Positions 1 through 9,123 of a DNA stretch of 43,778 nt are shown piece by piece. The DNA is from an uncultured Sphingobium sp. GTDB lineage: Bacteria; Pseudomonadota; Alphaproteobacteria; Sphingomonadales; Sphingomonadaceae. Position numbers and translations under genes: made by a program. The notes under the pieces are model-generated. The model did not search any database, was not told the DNA's origin, and saw nothing but the letters and a program-made list of their open reading frames with translations. Within the stretch, counting starts at the first letter, position 1; the number at the start of each line of letters is the position of its first letter. Location of the stretch: NCBI GenBank assembly GCA_946885845.1, contig CAMPHJ010000015.1, positions 1-43,778 on the forward strand, given 5' to 3'.

Positions 1-55
1 AGGACGCGGCCCTCTCACGGCTGAAACACGGGTTCGATTCCCGTAGGGGTCACCA
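1..55 (+). tRNA. tRNA-Glu (anticodon CTC), 3' part
   Basis: The window opens inside the D-arm of a tRNA. The anticodon arm is CGGCC (7-11), a seven-base loop CTCTCAC (12-18) and GGCTG (19-23), which places anticodon CTC at 14-16. The T arm is ACGGG / TTCGATT / CCCGT (28-44). The 3' acceptor strand AGGGGTC is at 45-51, followed by discriminator A52 and an encoded CCA at 53-55. The CTC anticodon reads the GAG glutamate codon. The 5' acceptor strand and most of the D-arm lie outside the window, so the acceptor pairing cannot be checked. Confidence 0.93.
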
Positions 56-115
56 TTCTCGACCGAAATCCTGGATATCTGGCGTGGCGGCCAAACCGTC
101 GCTACCACCATCGCG

Positions 116-799
116 ATGGACGACCTTTTTGACGACAAATCGATCCGCGACCGAATGTTGGATCGTAAAGAAATACAGGCACTGACCGGGCCGCAGAAAC
201 TCGTGGGCTGCGACCTTGAAGATGCCGATCTGTCACGCCTGGACCTTTCCGGCTGGTCCTTCGAACAATGCAATCTGCGACGAACCAACCTGCGCAAAGC
301 CCAACTTGAAGGCACCATTTGGCAATCCTGTCGCGGTGCCTTTGCCAATTTTGCCGAATGCGATCTTTCCGAAGCGTCCTTTATCGCCTGCGACTTCAAC
401 AATGCATCCCTGCAGCGCGCTTTGCTTGAGGGCGCAACATTCAAACGCAGCAAGTTTACTGGCGTTGATTTTTCCGATGCGCGAGGCGTCAATGTTCATT
501 TCGAAGAAACATTGCTGATCAACACCAAATTGGTGGGCCGCTCCTTCCGAAAAGCCACGCTTGCCCGGATCGATTTCTCCCAAAGCGATCTGCGCAAATG
601 CGATTTTCGCATGGCGTCGTTTGAAGATTGCAGCCTGCGTGAGACATTGGTGGCGGAAGCCCGCTTCGATGGAGCCGATCTGCGCGGCGCAGACCTGGGC
701 GGCCTTCGGCTCGATGACGCGTCTCGATTTCGTGGCGCGACAATCTCACGGGAGCAAGCGGCGCAGTTGTTAAGCGAGCTTGGACTGAAGGTCCGTTAA
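116..799 (+). CDS. Pentapeptide-repeat protein
   Basis: A 227-residue protein made almost entirely of pentapeptide repeats with the pattern A(D/N)LXX or [AS]XFXX, for example DLSRLDLSGWSF, NLRRTNLRKAQL and ADLRGADLGGL. The repeats run from about residue 30 to 210 and should fold as a right-handed quadrilateral beta-helix. There is no signal peptide, membrane segment or attached enzymatic domain, so it is probably cytoplasmic. The family includes the DNA-gyrase-protecting Qnr/MfpA proteins and many members of unknown role. Nothing here shows that this one binds gyrase, and Cys and Phe at central repeat positions are common across the family. It sits alone between the tRNA and the convergent glpD. 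Confidence 0.85.
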   Translation: MDDLFDDKSIRDRMLDRKEIQALTGPQKLVGCDLEDADLSRLDLSGWSFEQCNLRRTNLRKAQLEGTIWQSCRGAFANFAECDLSEASFIACDFNNASLQRALLEGATFKRSKFTGVDFSDARGVNVHFEETLLINTKLVGRSFRKATLARIDFSQSDLRKCDFRMASFEDCSLRETLVAEARFDGADLRGADLGGLRLDDASRFRGATISREQAAQLLSELGLKVR

Positions 800-821
800 A
801 GCCGCCCGTCCCGTCTATCCT

Positions 822-2309
822 TCAGCGGATCGCGGTTATATAAGCCTCCACACGCGCGGCGGTGCCCTGCGGGACGTGCAGACCCAATTTGGACCGCCGG
901 AAAAGCACGTCCTCGGCCGATCGCGCCCATTCCACAGACAGCAGATAATCCACCTCCGCAGCCCTAAGCCCGCCGCCCAGATCTTCGCCCAGCGCCTCAA
1001 CGCTCCGCGCCTGCCCCAACAACCGCACCGCCCGCGTGCCATAAGCGCGTGCAAGCCGGAATATTAGCGCGCGCGGAATGCCGGGATAGCTGGCGTAAAG
1101 CCCGTCAACAAATCGCTCGAAATCAGCGTCCGGCATATCGCCGCCCGGCAGTGGAGCACCTGCCGTCCACGCGGCTCCGGCCTGAGGGAAATAGGGCGCC
1201 AACCGCTTCATCGCCTGCTCCGCCAGCCTGCGATAGGTGGTGATCTTGCCGCCAAACACGCTCAATATCGGCGCGCCGTCATTCTGCGTATCGACGTCCA
1301 GCACATAGTCGCGCGTCACCGCCGACGCATTGCCTTCATTATCGTCATAAAGCGGGCGGATACCGGCATAGCTCCACACAATATCCGCCGCGCCCAGTTG
1401 GCGCCTGAAATAGCGGTTAGCGCCATCCAGCAAATAGCGCGTTTCCCGTTCGCTGATCGCGGCTGGCCCCGCCTCACCCTCCCACGGCTCTTCGGTCGTG
1501 CCCAACAGGGTGAAGCGCCCTTCATAGGGTATGGCGAACATGATCCGCCGGTCGGGGTTTTGCAGGAAGAAGGCGTGGTCGCCATCATATAGGCGTGGCA
1601 CGACGATATGGCTGCCTTTGACCAGACGCACCCGCCGTTCGCTGCGCACATCTGTAACCCGCCCGATCACGTCGGCCACCCACGGCCCCGCCGCATTCAC
1701 CAGCGCGCGCGCGCGAATGTCGCGCATTCCCTCCGCGCCCGATACAGTCGCAATCCAGCCCTTGCCGTCCCTGCGTGCAGACAGGAAGCGCGTATGCGTG
1801 CGTACTTCTGCGCCGCGTTCGGCTGCATCGATCGCGTTCAGCACGACAAGGCGGCTGTCCTCCACCCAGCAGTCCGAATAGACGAACCCCCGCCCCCGTC
1901 TGTCCGCCAGCGCCGCACCCAGCGGGGATCGATCGAGCGCGATCGTCTGCGTCGCAGGCAACTTCTTCCGCCCGCCAATATGATCGTACAGGAACAGGCC
2001 AATCCGCAGCATCCACGCCGGGCGAAGCGATTGGGTCTGCGGGATGACGAAGCGCAACGGCCAGATAATATGGGGCGCCATGGCCCAAAGCCGTTCCCGC
2101 TCCGCCAGCGCTTCCCGCACCAGCCTGAACTCGCCATATTCCAGATAGCGCAGGCCACCGTGGATCAGCTTGGTGGAAGCGGAAGAGGTATGGGACGCCA
2201 GGTCGTGCTGCTCCACCAGCAGGACTTTCAACCCCCGGCCAGCGGCATCGCGCGCTATGCCTGCGCCGTTGATCCCGCCTCCGACGATCAGCAGGTCATA
2301 GTCATCCAC
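822..2309 (-). CDS. glpD: Aerobic glycerol-3-phosphate dehydrogenase (FAD)
   Basis: A 495-residue flavoenzyme that oxidises sn-glycerol 3-phosphate to dihydroxyacetone phosphate at the inner membrane and passes electrons to quinone. The N-terminus carries the FAD dinucleotide fold (LLIVGGGINGAGIARDAAGRG, residues about 5-25, ending in an acidic VEQHD segment). It is followed by the family signature SSASTKLIHGGLRYLE around residue 41. A DAO domain fills most of the protein, with a GlpD-type C-terminal domain after about residue 390. Length matches E. coli GlpD (501). It is divergent from glpK with about 105 bases between the starts, which suggests shared control of glycerol catabolism. No glpR or glpF is in view. 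It converges on the pentapeptide gene. Confidence 0.95.
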   Translation of the reverse strand: MDDYDLLIVGGGINGAGIARDAAGRGLKVLLVEQHDLASHTSSASTKLIHGGLRYLEYGEFRLVREALAERERLWAMAPHIIWPLRFVIPQTQSLRPAWMLRIGLFLYDHIGGRKKLPATQTIALDRSPLGAALADRRGRGFVYSDCWVEDSRLVVLNAIDAAERGAEVRTHTRFLSARRDGKGWIATVSGAEGMRDIRARALVNAAGPWVADVIGRVTDVRSERRVRLVKGSHIVVPRLYDGDHAFFLQNPDRRIMFAIPYEGRFTLLGTTEEPWEGEAGPAAISERETRYLLDGANRYFRRQLGAADIVWSYAGIRPLYDDNEGNASAVTRDYVLDVDTQNDGAPILSVFGGKITTYRRLAEQAMKRLAPYFPQAGAAWTAGAPLPGGDMPDADFERFVDGLYASYPGIPRALIFRLARAYGTRAVRLLGQARSVEALGEDLGGGLRAAEVDYLLSVEWARSAEDVLFRRSKLGLHVPQGTAARVEAYITAIR

Positions 2310-2415
2310 GCTTTATCGCCGCTCCCCAACCGATTGATCAGGGTTTACGCGAAAAGAAAAGCAGCCGAAAGTGGCCCCCTGCGCAACAACGGGCAGGTCA
2401 GTGACGGAGGGGCGC

Positions 2416-3912
2416 GTGCGGGCACAGCACATCCTGGCAATCGACCAAGGAACGACATCGACCCGCAGCATCCTGTTCGACGCCGCTGCACGCCGCGTGG
2501 GGATGGCCCAGTCCGAATTTCCCCAACATTACCCCATCGCCGGTTGGGTGGAACATGACCCTGAACAGATATGGCGCGACACCGTCGCCACCGCTCGCGA
2601 AGCCATGGCGCGCGTACCGGGTGGGGCAGCCAGCGTAGCGGCCATCGGCATCGCCAACCAGCGCGAAACCACGGTCATCTGGAACCGCAAGACCGGGCAG
2701 CCCATCCACCGGGCCATCGTCTGGCAGGATCGGCGGACCAGCGACCTTTGCGCGCAACTAAAGGCGGACGGCGCGGAGGACGATGTGCGAGCGCGCACCG
2801 GACTGCTCCTCGACCCCTATTTTTCCGGGACGAAGGCCGCCTGGATCCTGGATCATGTGGCAGGCGCCCGGACCAGCGCCGAACGCGGAGAGCTTGCCTT
2901 TGGTACGATCGACAGCTTCCTGCTGTGGCGGCTGACGGGTGGAGCCGTGCACGCCACCGACGTGACCAACGCGTCGCGCACCCTGCTCTGGAACATTCGC
3001 GAGCAATGCTGGGACGAAGACATGTGCCGCCTGCTGCGCGTGCCCGCCGCGATCCTGCCCGCCGTGCATGACAATGCGCATGTCTACGGCACGACAACGC
3101 CAGACCTGTTCGGCCACGCGATCCCGATCACCGGCATTGCGGGGGATCAGCAGGCGGCGCTGTTCGGGCAGGCCTGCTTCGCGCCCGGATCGATCAAGTC
3201 CACCTATGGCACCGGTTGCTTTGCCCTGCTGAACACCGGACCACAGGCGATCACATCGCGCCACCGCCTGCTCACCACCCCGGCCTATCGGCTGGATGGC
3301 CGCATCTGCTATGCGCTGGAAGGATCGATCTTCATCGCGGGCGCAGCGGTAAAGTGGCTGCGCGACGGCATCGGGGTCATCACCCATGCCAGCCAGACCG
3401 ACGACATGGCGACCCAAGTCGCCGACAGTCATGGCGTCTACATGGTGCCCGCCTTTGTGGGATTGGGCGCGCCGCACTGGGACCCACAGGCGCGCGGAGC
3501 CATTTACGGCCTGACCCTGGGCACGACGCAGGCGCACCTTGCCCGCGCCGCGCTGGAGGCGGTCGGATACCAGACCATGGACCTGCTGAACGCGATGACG
3601 GCGGATTCCGGCGTGCGCCCTGGCGTAATGCGCGTCGATGGCGGCATGGCGGCGAACGACTGGCTGTGCGGATTCCTGGCGGACCTGCTGGAACTGCCGG
3701 TCGAACGTCCATCGGACCTGGAAAGCACAGCACGCGGCGCGGCCTTCCTTGCCGGGCTGGCGACCGGAATCTGGTCGGGGCTGGCAGAAATCGAACGGCT
3801 GTGGTCGACCGGCGACCGCTTTGAACCATCCATGACCGCTGATCAGCGCGCGCCGCTGGTCGCGGGCTGGCGCGACGCCCTGCACCGGACCATGTTGCCC
3901 CCACCATCCTGA
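2416..3912 (+). CDS. glpK: Glycerol kinase
   Basis: ATP:glycerol 3-phosphotransferase, the first step of glycerol use, which feeds glycerol 3-phosphate to the divergent GlpD. It is an FGGY-family ASKHA kinase with the phosphate-1 loop [16 protein letters not shown] at the N-terminus, a WQDRRT segment near residue 90, [13 protein letters not shown] near residue 250, and the adenosine motif [11 protein letters not shown] near residue 410. I place the start at GTG 2416 because GGAGG(GG) begins at 2406 and the protein then opens directly into the kinase fold, giving 498 residues (E. coli 502). Two upstream in-frame GTGs (2371, 2401) would only add an uncharacteristic leader. Confidence 0.95.
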   Translation: MRAQHILAIDQGTTSTRSILFDAAARRVGMAQSEFPQHYPIAGWVEHDPEQIWRDTVATAREAMARVPGGAASVAAIGIANQRETTVIWNRKTGQPIHRAIVWQDRRTSDLCAQLKADGAEDDVRARTGLLLDPYFSGTKAAWILDHVAGARTSAERGELAFGTIDSFLLWRLTGGAVHATDVTNASRTLLWNIREQCWDEDMCRLLRVPAAILPAVHDNAHVYGTTTPDLFGHAIPITGIAGDQQAALFGQACFAPGSIKSTYGTGCFALLNTGPQAITSRHRLLTTPAYRLDGRICYALEGSIFIAGAAVKWLRDGIGVITHASQTDDMATQVADSHGVYMVPAFVGLGAPHWDPQARGAIYGLTLGTTQAHLARAALEAVGYQTMDLLNAMTADSGVRPGVMRVDGGMAANDWLCGFLADLLELPVERPSDLESTARGAAFLAGLATGIWSGLAEIERLWSTGDRFEPSMTADQRAPLVAGWRDALHRTMLPPPS

Positions 3913-3952
3913 TTCCGCTTGGCTTTGCCTGCATGTTCGGAGAATAGGCGCG

Positions 3953-5287
3953 ATGGCCAGAATACCGAAGACAGGGTCGATCCCGCTGACGCCGGGCAAG
4001 GGACCATTTGCCAACATCGCCCGCAACACTGGCTGGCTGCTGGGCAGCAAGGGCCTGGGCGCCATACTCAGCCTCTTTTACCTGGCCATCACCACCCGGA
4101 CGCTCGGACCGGAAGGCTTCGGCATATTCAGCCTCGTCATCGCCGTGGCGCAATTCATCGCGCGCATCATCACCTTCGACAGCTGGCAGGCGGTGGTGAA
4201 ATATGGGCAGATACCCCTGCGCGATGATCGGCGGGACATGCTCAGCCTGCTGATCGGATCGACTCTGACCATCGACGCGCTCAGCGCCATCGCGGGACTG
4301 GGCGTCGCGGCGCTGCTGGCCTTTGGGCTGGGACCATATCTGGGCTGGCAGCCCGATATTGCCTGGCTGGGCTTTGGCTATGCGGCAGTGGTGTTGCTGG
4401 CGCTGCGATCAACGGCTGTCGGCGTGCTCCGCTTGCTGGATCGTTTCGCAGCGGCGGCGCTGGCCGAAAGCATGATGCCGATCGTGCGGATGGCGGGCGC
4501 GGTGACCGCATGGTGGCTGATGCCCACGCCATTGGGCTTTCTGATGGCATGGGCGGCGTCTGAAATCGTCGTGTCCACCACCTACTGGATCCTCGCCTAC
4601 CGGCACGGACGCGGCCATATCGGGCGCATCCGCTTTGTCAGGCCGCGCCGGGCGCAGCAGCATTTTCCCGGCATCGTGCCGTTCCTGATGGCCAGCAACA
4701 TCAATCTCAGCCTGGTGACGGTGATCAACAGCCTCCCGATCTTCATATTGGGCATGTTCGTCGGCGCGGCGGAGGCGGGCTATTACCGGCTCGCCGCACA
4801 ACTGGGCAATGCGATGACGACCTTTTCCCAGCTGATGTCGCGCGCCATCTTTTCCGAAACCACCCGCAGCCATGTGCGCGAAACGGGCGCAGACCGCCAT
4901 GGTGAGCTGCGCCAGCTCCTGCGCAAGATCAGCGCCTTCACCGCCCTCAGCGCCACCATCATCGTGCTGGCGCTGTTCGTCATGGGCGAATGGCTGCTGG
5001 TGACGATGTCGGGACCCGCCTATCTGCCTGCCTACCCGCTGCTGCTGCTGCTGGGCTGCGCCGCCGCGATCGAAATGGCGGGCGTCAGTTTCGACCCGCT
5101 GTTGATGACGATCGACCGCCAAAGGCTGACAGTCATGGTCCGCGTGATTGAAGTGTTCATACTCGGCGCATGCCTGGCGATCCTGCTCCCCCCCATGGGC
5201 GCATCGGGCACCGCGACATCGGTGCTGATCGCCACATTTGCAGGCTTTCTGCTACGGGCATTGGCGGTGCGCGTTCACCTGCGATGA
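3953..5287 (+). CDS. Wzx-type polysaccharide flippase / O-antigen exporter family
   Basis: A 444-residue polytopic inner-membrane protein with about 12 predicted hydrophobic segments. It starts with an amphipathic N-terminus and the diagnostic motif TRTLGPEGFGIFSLVIA (about residue 45-60), typical of polysaccharide-biosynthesis flippases of the MVF/MOP superfamily. A second half (NSLPIFILGMFVGAAEAGYYRLA) repeats the fold. Proteins of this type move undecaprenyl-linked oligosaccharide units across the membrane. It lies 40 bases after glpK but belongs functionally with the glycosyltransferases that follow. The substrate cannot be read from sequence, and no Wzy polymerase is recognised for certain nearby. 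Confidence 0.85.
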   Translation: MARIPKTGSIPLTPGKGPFANIARNTGWLLGSKGLGAILSLFYLAITTRTLGPEGFGIFSLVIAVAQFIARIITFDSWQAVVKYGQIPLRDDRRDMLSLLIGSTLTIDALSAIAGLGVAALLAFGLGPYLGWQPDIAWLGFGYAAVVLLALRSTAVGVLRLLDRFAAAALAESMMPIVRMAGAVTAWWLMPTPLGFLMAWAASEIVVSTTYWILAYRHGRGHIGRIRFVRPRRAQQHFPGIVPFLMASNINLSLVTVINSLPIFILGMFVGAAEAGYYRLAAQLGNAMTTFSQLMSRAIFSETTRSHVRETGADRHGELRQLLRKISAFTALSATIIVLALFVMGEWLLVTMSGPAYLPAYPLLLLLGCAAAIEMAGVSFDPLLMTIDRQRLTVMVRVIEVFILGACLAILLPPMGASGTATSVLIATFAGFLLRALAVRVHLR

Positions 5288-5291
5288 AGCG

Positions 5292-6407
5292 CTAATCTAC
5301 CACCTGCGCGAACATCCGGTGATGCGCGGCCAAAGCCTCATCCACCGCATAGGCGCGCACAGCCTGCCGCGCCCGGTCCGTGTCGGCGGGACGCGACAAT
5401 GTCCAGTCGATAGCCGCCGCGAACGCCGCGACATCGCCGACCGGGACCATCACATGCTGCCCCGCATCGGCGACGATCTCCCGCAGGTTGGGCGTGCAGT
5501 CGGTAATGACCAGTTGGCAACCGCAGGCCAGCGCCTCAATCGCCGTAGCGGTCAATCCTTCCCAACGCGACGACTGCAGCAGCAGTTCGGAACTGCCATA
5601 TAGCTCCGCCAGTCGTGCCGGATCGCCCACGAACCCCAGAAATTCCACCCGGTCGGCAATCCCCAAATCCCTGCATTGCTGTTGCAGCGCGGCCAGCAAC
5701 GGCCCCTGCCCCGCCACCCGCAGCCGCCAGTCATGCCCGTTCAGCAGGGCAAGCGCCGCCAGCATCGTGCGATGGTCCTTTTGCGGAGCCAGGCGGCCGA
5801 CCGCCAACAATTCACGCCGTGCGCCAGGCCGCGCCAGCCGCCGCCTCTCACCGGCCTGCGACAGGACAGGCGTCACCGTCGGCCTCGGCAACAGCGCGAC
5901 CTTTCGGCGGATCGCCCCGCAATTGCCCGCCAGCAGGTCGGCGTCAGCGCCACCCATGACGATGGTCCTGCAACTCAGCCAGGCCGTCAGCTGAAACCTC
6001 TTGCGCCGTAGCCAGGCCAGCGGCCCCCGCGTTCCGGGACGAACGATGGGGTTGGAAATGCGGCCCACCGCCTGCGTCCGCATGCCCAACGCGGCGCAGG
6101 CGACCAGCAGGTTGCTCTGATTGCCTGCCGAAAACAGGATGTCGGGGCGATGGCGTCGCAGCATGCCGCGCAGCACCGGCAACTGCGTCAGCATCGCCAC
6201 CCCACGCATCGTCGACGCTGTCGCCACTTTCCTGATCACGACGCCGGGGTCGATCATCGACGCCAGCGGCCCGTCCACGCGGGCCATCCACAATTCAGCC
6301 CGAACACCGTGCCGGGCCAGATAATTGGCCAGCAATATCGCGACCCGGTCCAACCCGCCGTCGCTGGGTTCATATAGATAGATCGCAACGGACAGGGATG
6401 AATTCAA
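5292..6407 (-). CDS. Glycosyltransferase family 4 (GT-B fold)
   Basis: A protein of about 371 residues with a two-domain GT-B architecture. The N-terminal acceptor domain begins SVAIYLYEPSDGGLDRVA, with the glycine-rich loop usual in GT4 enzymes. The C-terminal nucleotide-sugar domain has AVGRLAPQKDH (near residue 200) and the E-X7-E-type region SSRWEGLTATAIEALACG (near residue 290). The C-terminus is helical and contains TLSRPADTDRARQAVRAYA. The start is uncertain. I use TTG 6407, which has GGGAG upstream and gives the normal family N-terminus. A further TTG at 6470 adds 21 residues without homology-like character. It is convergent with the flippase, 4 bases apart, and divergent from the GT2 gene. 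Confidence 0.85.
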   Translation of the reverse strand: MNSSLSVAIYLYEPSDGGLDRVAILLANYLARHGVRAELWMARVDGPLASMIDPGVVIRKVATASTMRGVAMLTQLPVLRGMLRRHRPDILFSAGNQSNLLVACAALGMRTQAVGRISNPIVRPGTRGPLAWLRRKRFQLTAWLSCRTIVMGGADADLLAGNCGAIRRKVALLPRPTVTPVLSQAGERRRLARPGARRELLAVGRLAPQKDHRTMLAALALLNGHDWRLRVAGQGPLLAALQQQCRDLGIADRVEFLGFVGDPARLAELYGSSELLLQSSRWEGLTATAIEALACGCQLVITDCTPNLREIVADAGQHVMVPVGDVAAFAAAIDWTLSRPADTDRARQAVRAYAVDEALAAHHRMFAQVVD

Positions 6408-6544
6408 AAGTCGCGGCTCCCGGACAGATAAGGCAGCTTCCCTCCGGCGTAACGGAGCGGCGATTGACAAACAGGGCTAAATACGGCTTCGCGATATTCA
6501 ATCCCGCCAATGGGTTCAATCGGCAAAAGCACGGGCGAGACGCG

Positions 6545-7516
6545 ATGAAGCTGATAATACAAATTCCCTGCCTCAATGAAGAAGACTCGCTGCCAACGGC
6601 GCTCGCTGCTTTGCCAAGGCATATTCCGGGCGTGGACAAGGTCGAGTGGCTGATCATCAATGACGGCAGCACCGACCGCACCGTTGAAGTGGCGCGAGAA
6701 CTGGGCGTCGATCATATCGTCGACCTTCCGATCAACCGGGGGCTGGCCTATGCGTTCATGGCGGGCCTCAAACGCTGCCTTGCCGAAGGTGCGGATATCA
6801 TCGTCAACACCGACGCCGACAATCAATATAATGCCGACGATATCCCCGCCCTGATCCAGCCCATCCTGCAAAGGCGGGCGGAAATGGTGATCGGCGACCG
6901 GCCGATTTCCACCATCGCCCATTTTTCATGGGTAAAGCGCAAGCTCCAGCGGCTGGGGACCAAGGTCGTGCGCTGGGTTTCGAAGGCGGACATTCACGAC
7001 GCGCCCAGCGGCTTTCGCGCCATTTCCCGCACCGCCGCGCTCGAAATCAATATTTTCGACGGCTACACCTACACGCTGGAATCGATCATTCAGGCGGGGC
7101 TGTCGAACATCCCCATCACGTCGGTGCCGATCCGGGTGAACGGCGAAACACGCCCGTCGCGGCTGTTGCGGTCGATGCACAATTATATCCTGCGCTCGAT
7201 CCGCTCGATCCTGCGCAGCTTCTTCATCTACAAACCGTGGATGACGTTCTTCTACCTCAGCCTTGCGCCCCTGCTGGTCGGCGGCGGGCTGGTGATCCGC
7301 TGGATGGCGCTGTTCGCGGGCGGGACGGATCGCGCGCATGTGCCCAGCCTGATCGCGGCGGCTGGCCTGCTGCTGCTGGCGGGGCTGATGTGGATCGCGG
7401 GGCTGCTGGGCGAACAATTGCTCATCAACCGGCGCATGCTCCACGACCTGCAACTGCGCCTGCGCGACACCCGCACCGCCCGATATGATGTGATGAAGGA
7501 TGGCAGCGCCCTATGA
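6545..7516 (+). CDS. GT2 glycosyltransferase, dolichol-phosphate mannosyltransferase-like
   Basis: A 323-residue GT-A enzyme. It begins MKLIIQIPCLNEEDSL, followed by LIINDGSTDRTVEVA (nucleotide binding) and the metal-binding DXD-type NTDADNQYNADD. The GT2 acceptor region DAPSGFRAISR lies near residue 155. Two hydrophobic segments at the C-terminus (about 225-250 and 265-290) anchor it in the inner membrane. Members typically transfer a sugar from a nucleotide donor to a polyprenyl-phosphate carrier. ATG 6545 is chosen because it opens straight into the catalytic fold; upstream in-frame codons would add 49 residues lacking family character. It overlaps the next gene by ATGA. Confidence 0.9.
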   Translation: MKLIIQIPCLNEEDSLPTALAALPRHIPGVDKVEWLIINDGSTDRTVEVARELGVDHIVDLPINRGLAYAFMAGLKRCLAEGADIIVNTDADNQYNADDIPALIQPILQRRAEMVIGDRPISTIAHFSWVKRKLQRLGTKVVRWVSKADIHDAPSGFRAISRTAALEINIFDGYTYTLESIIQAGLSNIPITSVPIRVNGETRPSRLLRSMHNYILRSIRSILRSFFIYKPWMTFFYLSLAPLLVGGGLVIRWMALFAGGTDRAHVPSLIAAAGLLLLAGLMWIAGLLGEQLLINRRMLHDLQLRLRDTRTARYDVMKDGSAL

Positions 7517-9123
7517 CGGCGTCCCCGCGCGACCTGATGGCCCGGCATGCACTGGGTGAAATCCCGAAGATCCTGACCCTGCTTGACCGCACACCGGTCA
7601 GCCGGACCTATGGCTGCTTTGACCGCATCTACTGGCACTATCGGATGATCGACTTCCCATGCGGGATGAGCCAGGAATTCGTTTACCCGCTGGCGCTGGC
7701 CTGGTCGCTCGACATACCGGGCAACGTCTATCACCGTGCGCCCGCCATTCGGGACTTTGTGGAAGCAGGCATCCGCTTCGCCGCCCGCTCGGCGCATCCC
7801 GACGGGTCCTGCGACGATTACTATCCATTCGAACGGGCGGCGGGCGCGGCGGCTTTCTCCCTGCTCGCCTGCCTTGAAGCCGCGTCGATCATCGGGCTTC
7901 AGGACGACCCTGAAATCCGCGACTTTTTCCGGCGACGGGCGAAATGGCTCGCGACCCATCAGGAATCGGGCCGCCTGTCCAATCATGAAGCGCTGATCGT
8001 CGCCAACCTCATCCGCATGTCAGCGCTGGACGGTCCCGAATGGGAAGCGCCCTTGCGCGAACGCGCCACGCGGCTGCTGTCCTGGCAGGATGAGGAAGGC
8101 TGGTTCGACGAATATGGCGGCGCTGACCCTGGCTATCTCAGCCTGACCATCGGACTTCTGGCCGAAAGCGACCGCCGCCGTCCCGACCTGGGCCTACGCC
8201 CCGCCTGTCAGCGCGCCATCCGCTTTTTTGCGCATTTCGTCCATCCCGACGGCACGGTAGGCGGCTCCTACACCAGCCGGGGCACGCAAAATTTCTTCCC
8301 GCATGGCTTTGAAATCGCTGGCGACTGGATGCCCGAAGCGATGGCCGTCACCGATCGCGCCGCCGCACTGTTCGCAGGCGACGGCCCGCCCTGCTATTCC
8401 GACGATCACATCATCGGCCATCATCTATGGAGCTGGCTGCTATGCTGGTCGGAATGGCGCGAAGATCGGCCCCCGGCCCCGCCATCCGCACCTTCTGCTT
8501 ACTTCCCGCGTTCGGGAATGCTGGTCGACCGGAAAGCAGACCAGACCCTTTATTGCGGGCTGCGCCAGGGCGGGGCCTACCAACTGTTCGACGGCGACCG
8601 GCTGGCTACCGCCGACAGCGGCATATCGATCCAGACGCATGAAGGCAAAACCGCCGTGCAGCATCTGGCGGGCGACTATGACATCGCCCAGGGTCCCGAA
8701 GGGCTGTCGGTCATCGGACGCATGGCATGGGCCAAGGCAACGCTGCTGACGCCGGTCAAATCGGTCATCCTGCGCTGTATCATGATCGTCCTTGGCCGCT
8801 TCTTCCCCGATCTGATCCGGCGACTGCTTCAAAAAATCCTGGTGACCGGTCGCCGCGATGCGCCTTTCCGCTTCCATCGCGCGCTCCGCTGGGATGGCTC
8901 CGGCTGGACCGTCCGGGATGAAATCTTTGCCGACGCAGGCTGGCGTGACGTCGCGCGGATCGGCATCGCCGGGTTCCAGACATCGTCCACCACCATCATG
9001 GCGCGGGTCTGGCAAGCGAACCACATCCAACCCTGGCAGGACCTGACCGACGCCATCGCCCATCTTGGCGATGCCGATCCCCTGATCATCGAACGGCGCT
9101 TGCCCATCGGCGGCGCGACCTGA
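7513..9123 (+). CDS. Conserved hypothetical, alpha/alpha-toroid-like protein
   Basis: A 536-residue protein I do not recognise by name. Its first ~300 residues are helical, rich in Trp, His, Asp and aromatic residues, and look like the (alpha/alpha)n toroids of terpene cyclases and polysaccharide lyases or hydrolases. Examples are AARSAHPDGSCDDYYPFER and WQDEEGWFDEYGGADPGYL. A predicted hydrophobic hairpin (LTPVKSVILRCIMIVLGRFFPDLIRRLL) near residue 415-445 interrupts a beta-rich C-terminal part, a layout reminiscent of heparinase II/III-like proteins. There is no clear signal peptide. It is translationally coupled at both ends (ATGA with the GT2 gene, one-base overlap with the next), so it probably acts on the glycan or lipid made by this cluster. 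No function is assigned. Confidence 0.8.
   Translation: MTASPRDLMARHALGEIPKILTLLDRTPVSRTYGCFDRIYWHYRMIDFPCGMSQEFVYPLALAWSLDIPGNVYHRAPAIRDFVEAGIRFAARSAHPDGSCDDYYPFERAAGAAAFSLLACLEAASIIGLQDDPEIRDFFRRRAKWLATHQESGRLSNHEALIVANLIRMSALDGPEWEAPLRERATRLLSWQDEEGWFDEYGGADPGYLSLTIGLLAESDRRRPDLGLRPACQRAIRFFAHFVHPDGTVGGSYTSRGTQNFFPHGFEIAGDWMPEAMAVTDRAAALFAGDGPPCYSDDHIIGHHLWSWLLCWSEWREDRPPAPPSAPSAYFPRSGMLVDRKADQTLYCGLRQGGAYQLFDGDRLATADSGISIQTHEGKTAVQHLAGDYDIAQGPEGLSVIGRMAWAKATLLTPVKSVILRCIMIVLGRFFPDLIRRLLQKILVTGRRDAPFRFHRALRWDGSGWTVRDEIFADAGWRDVARIGIAGFQTSSTTIMARVWQANHIQPWQDLTDAIAHLGDADPLIIERRLPIGGAT

Noticed and set aside
1608..2558. A 316-codon plus-strand frame across glpD and the glpK start
   Set aside because: Antisense shadow of glpD; basic, proline-rich product without motifs.
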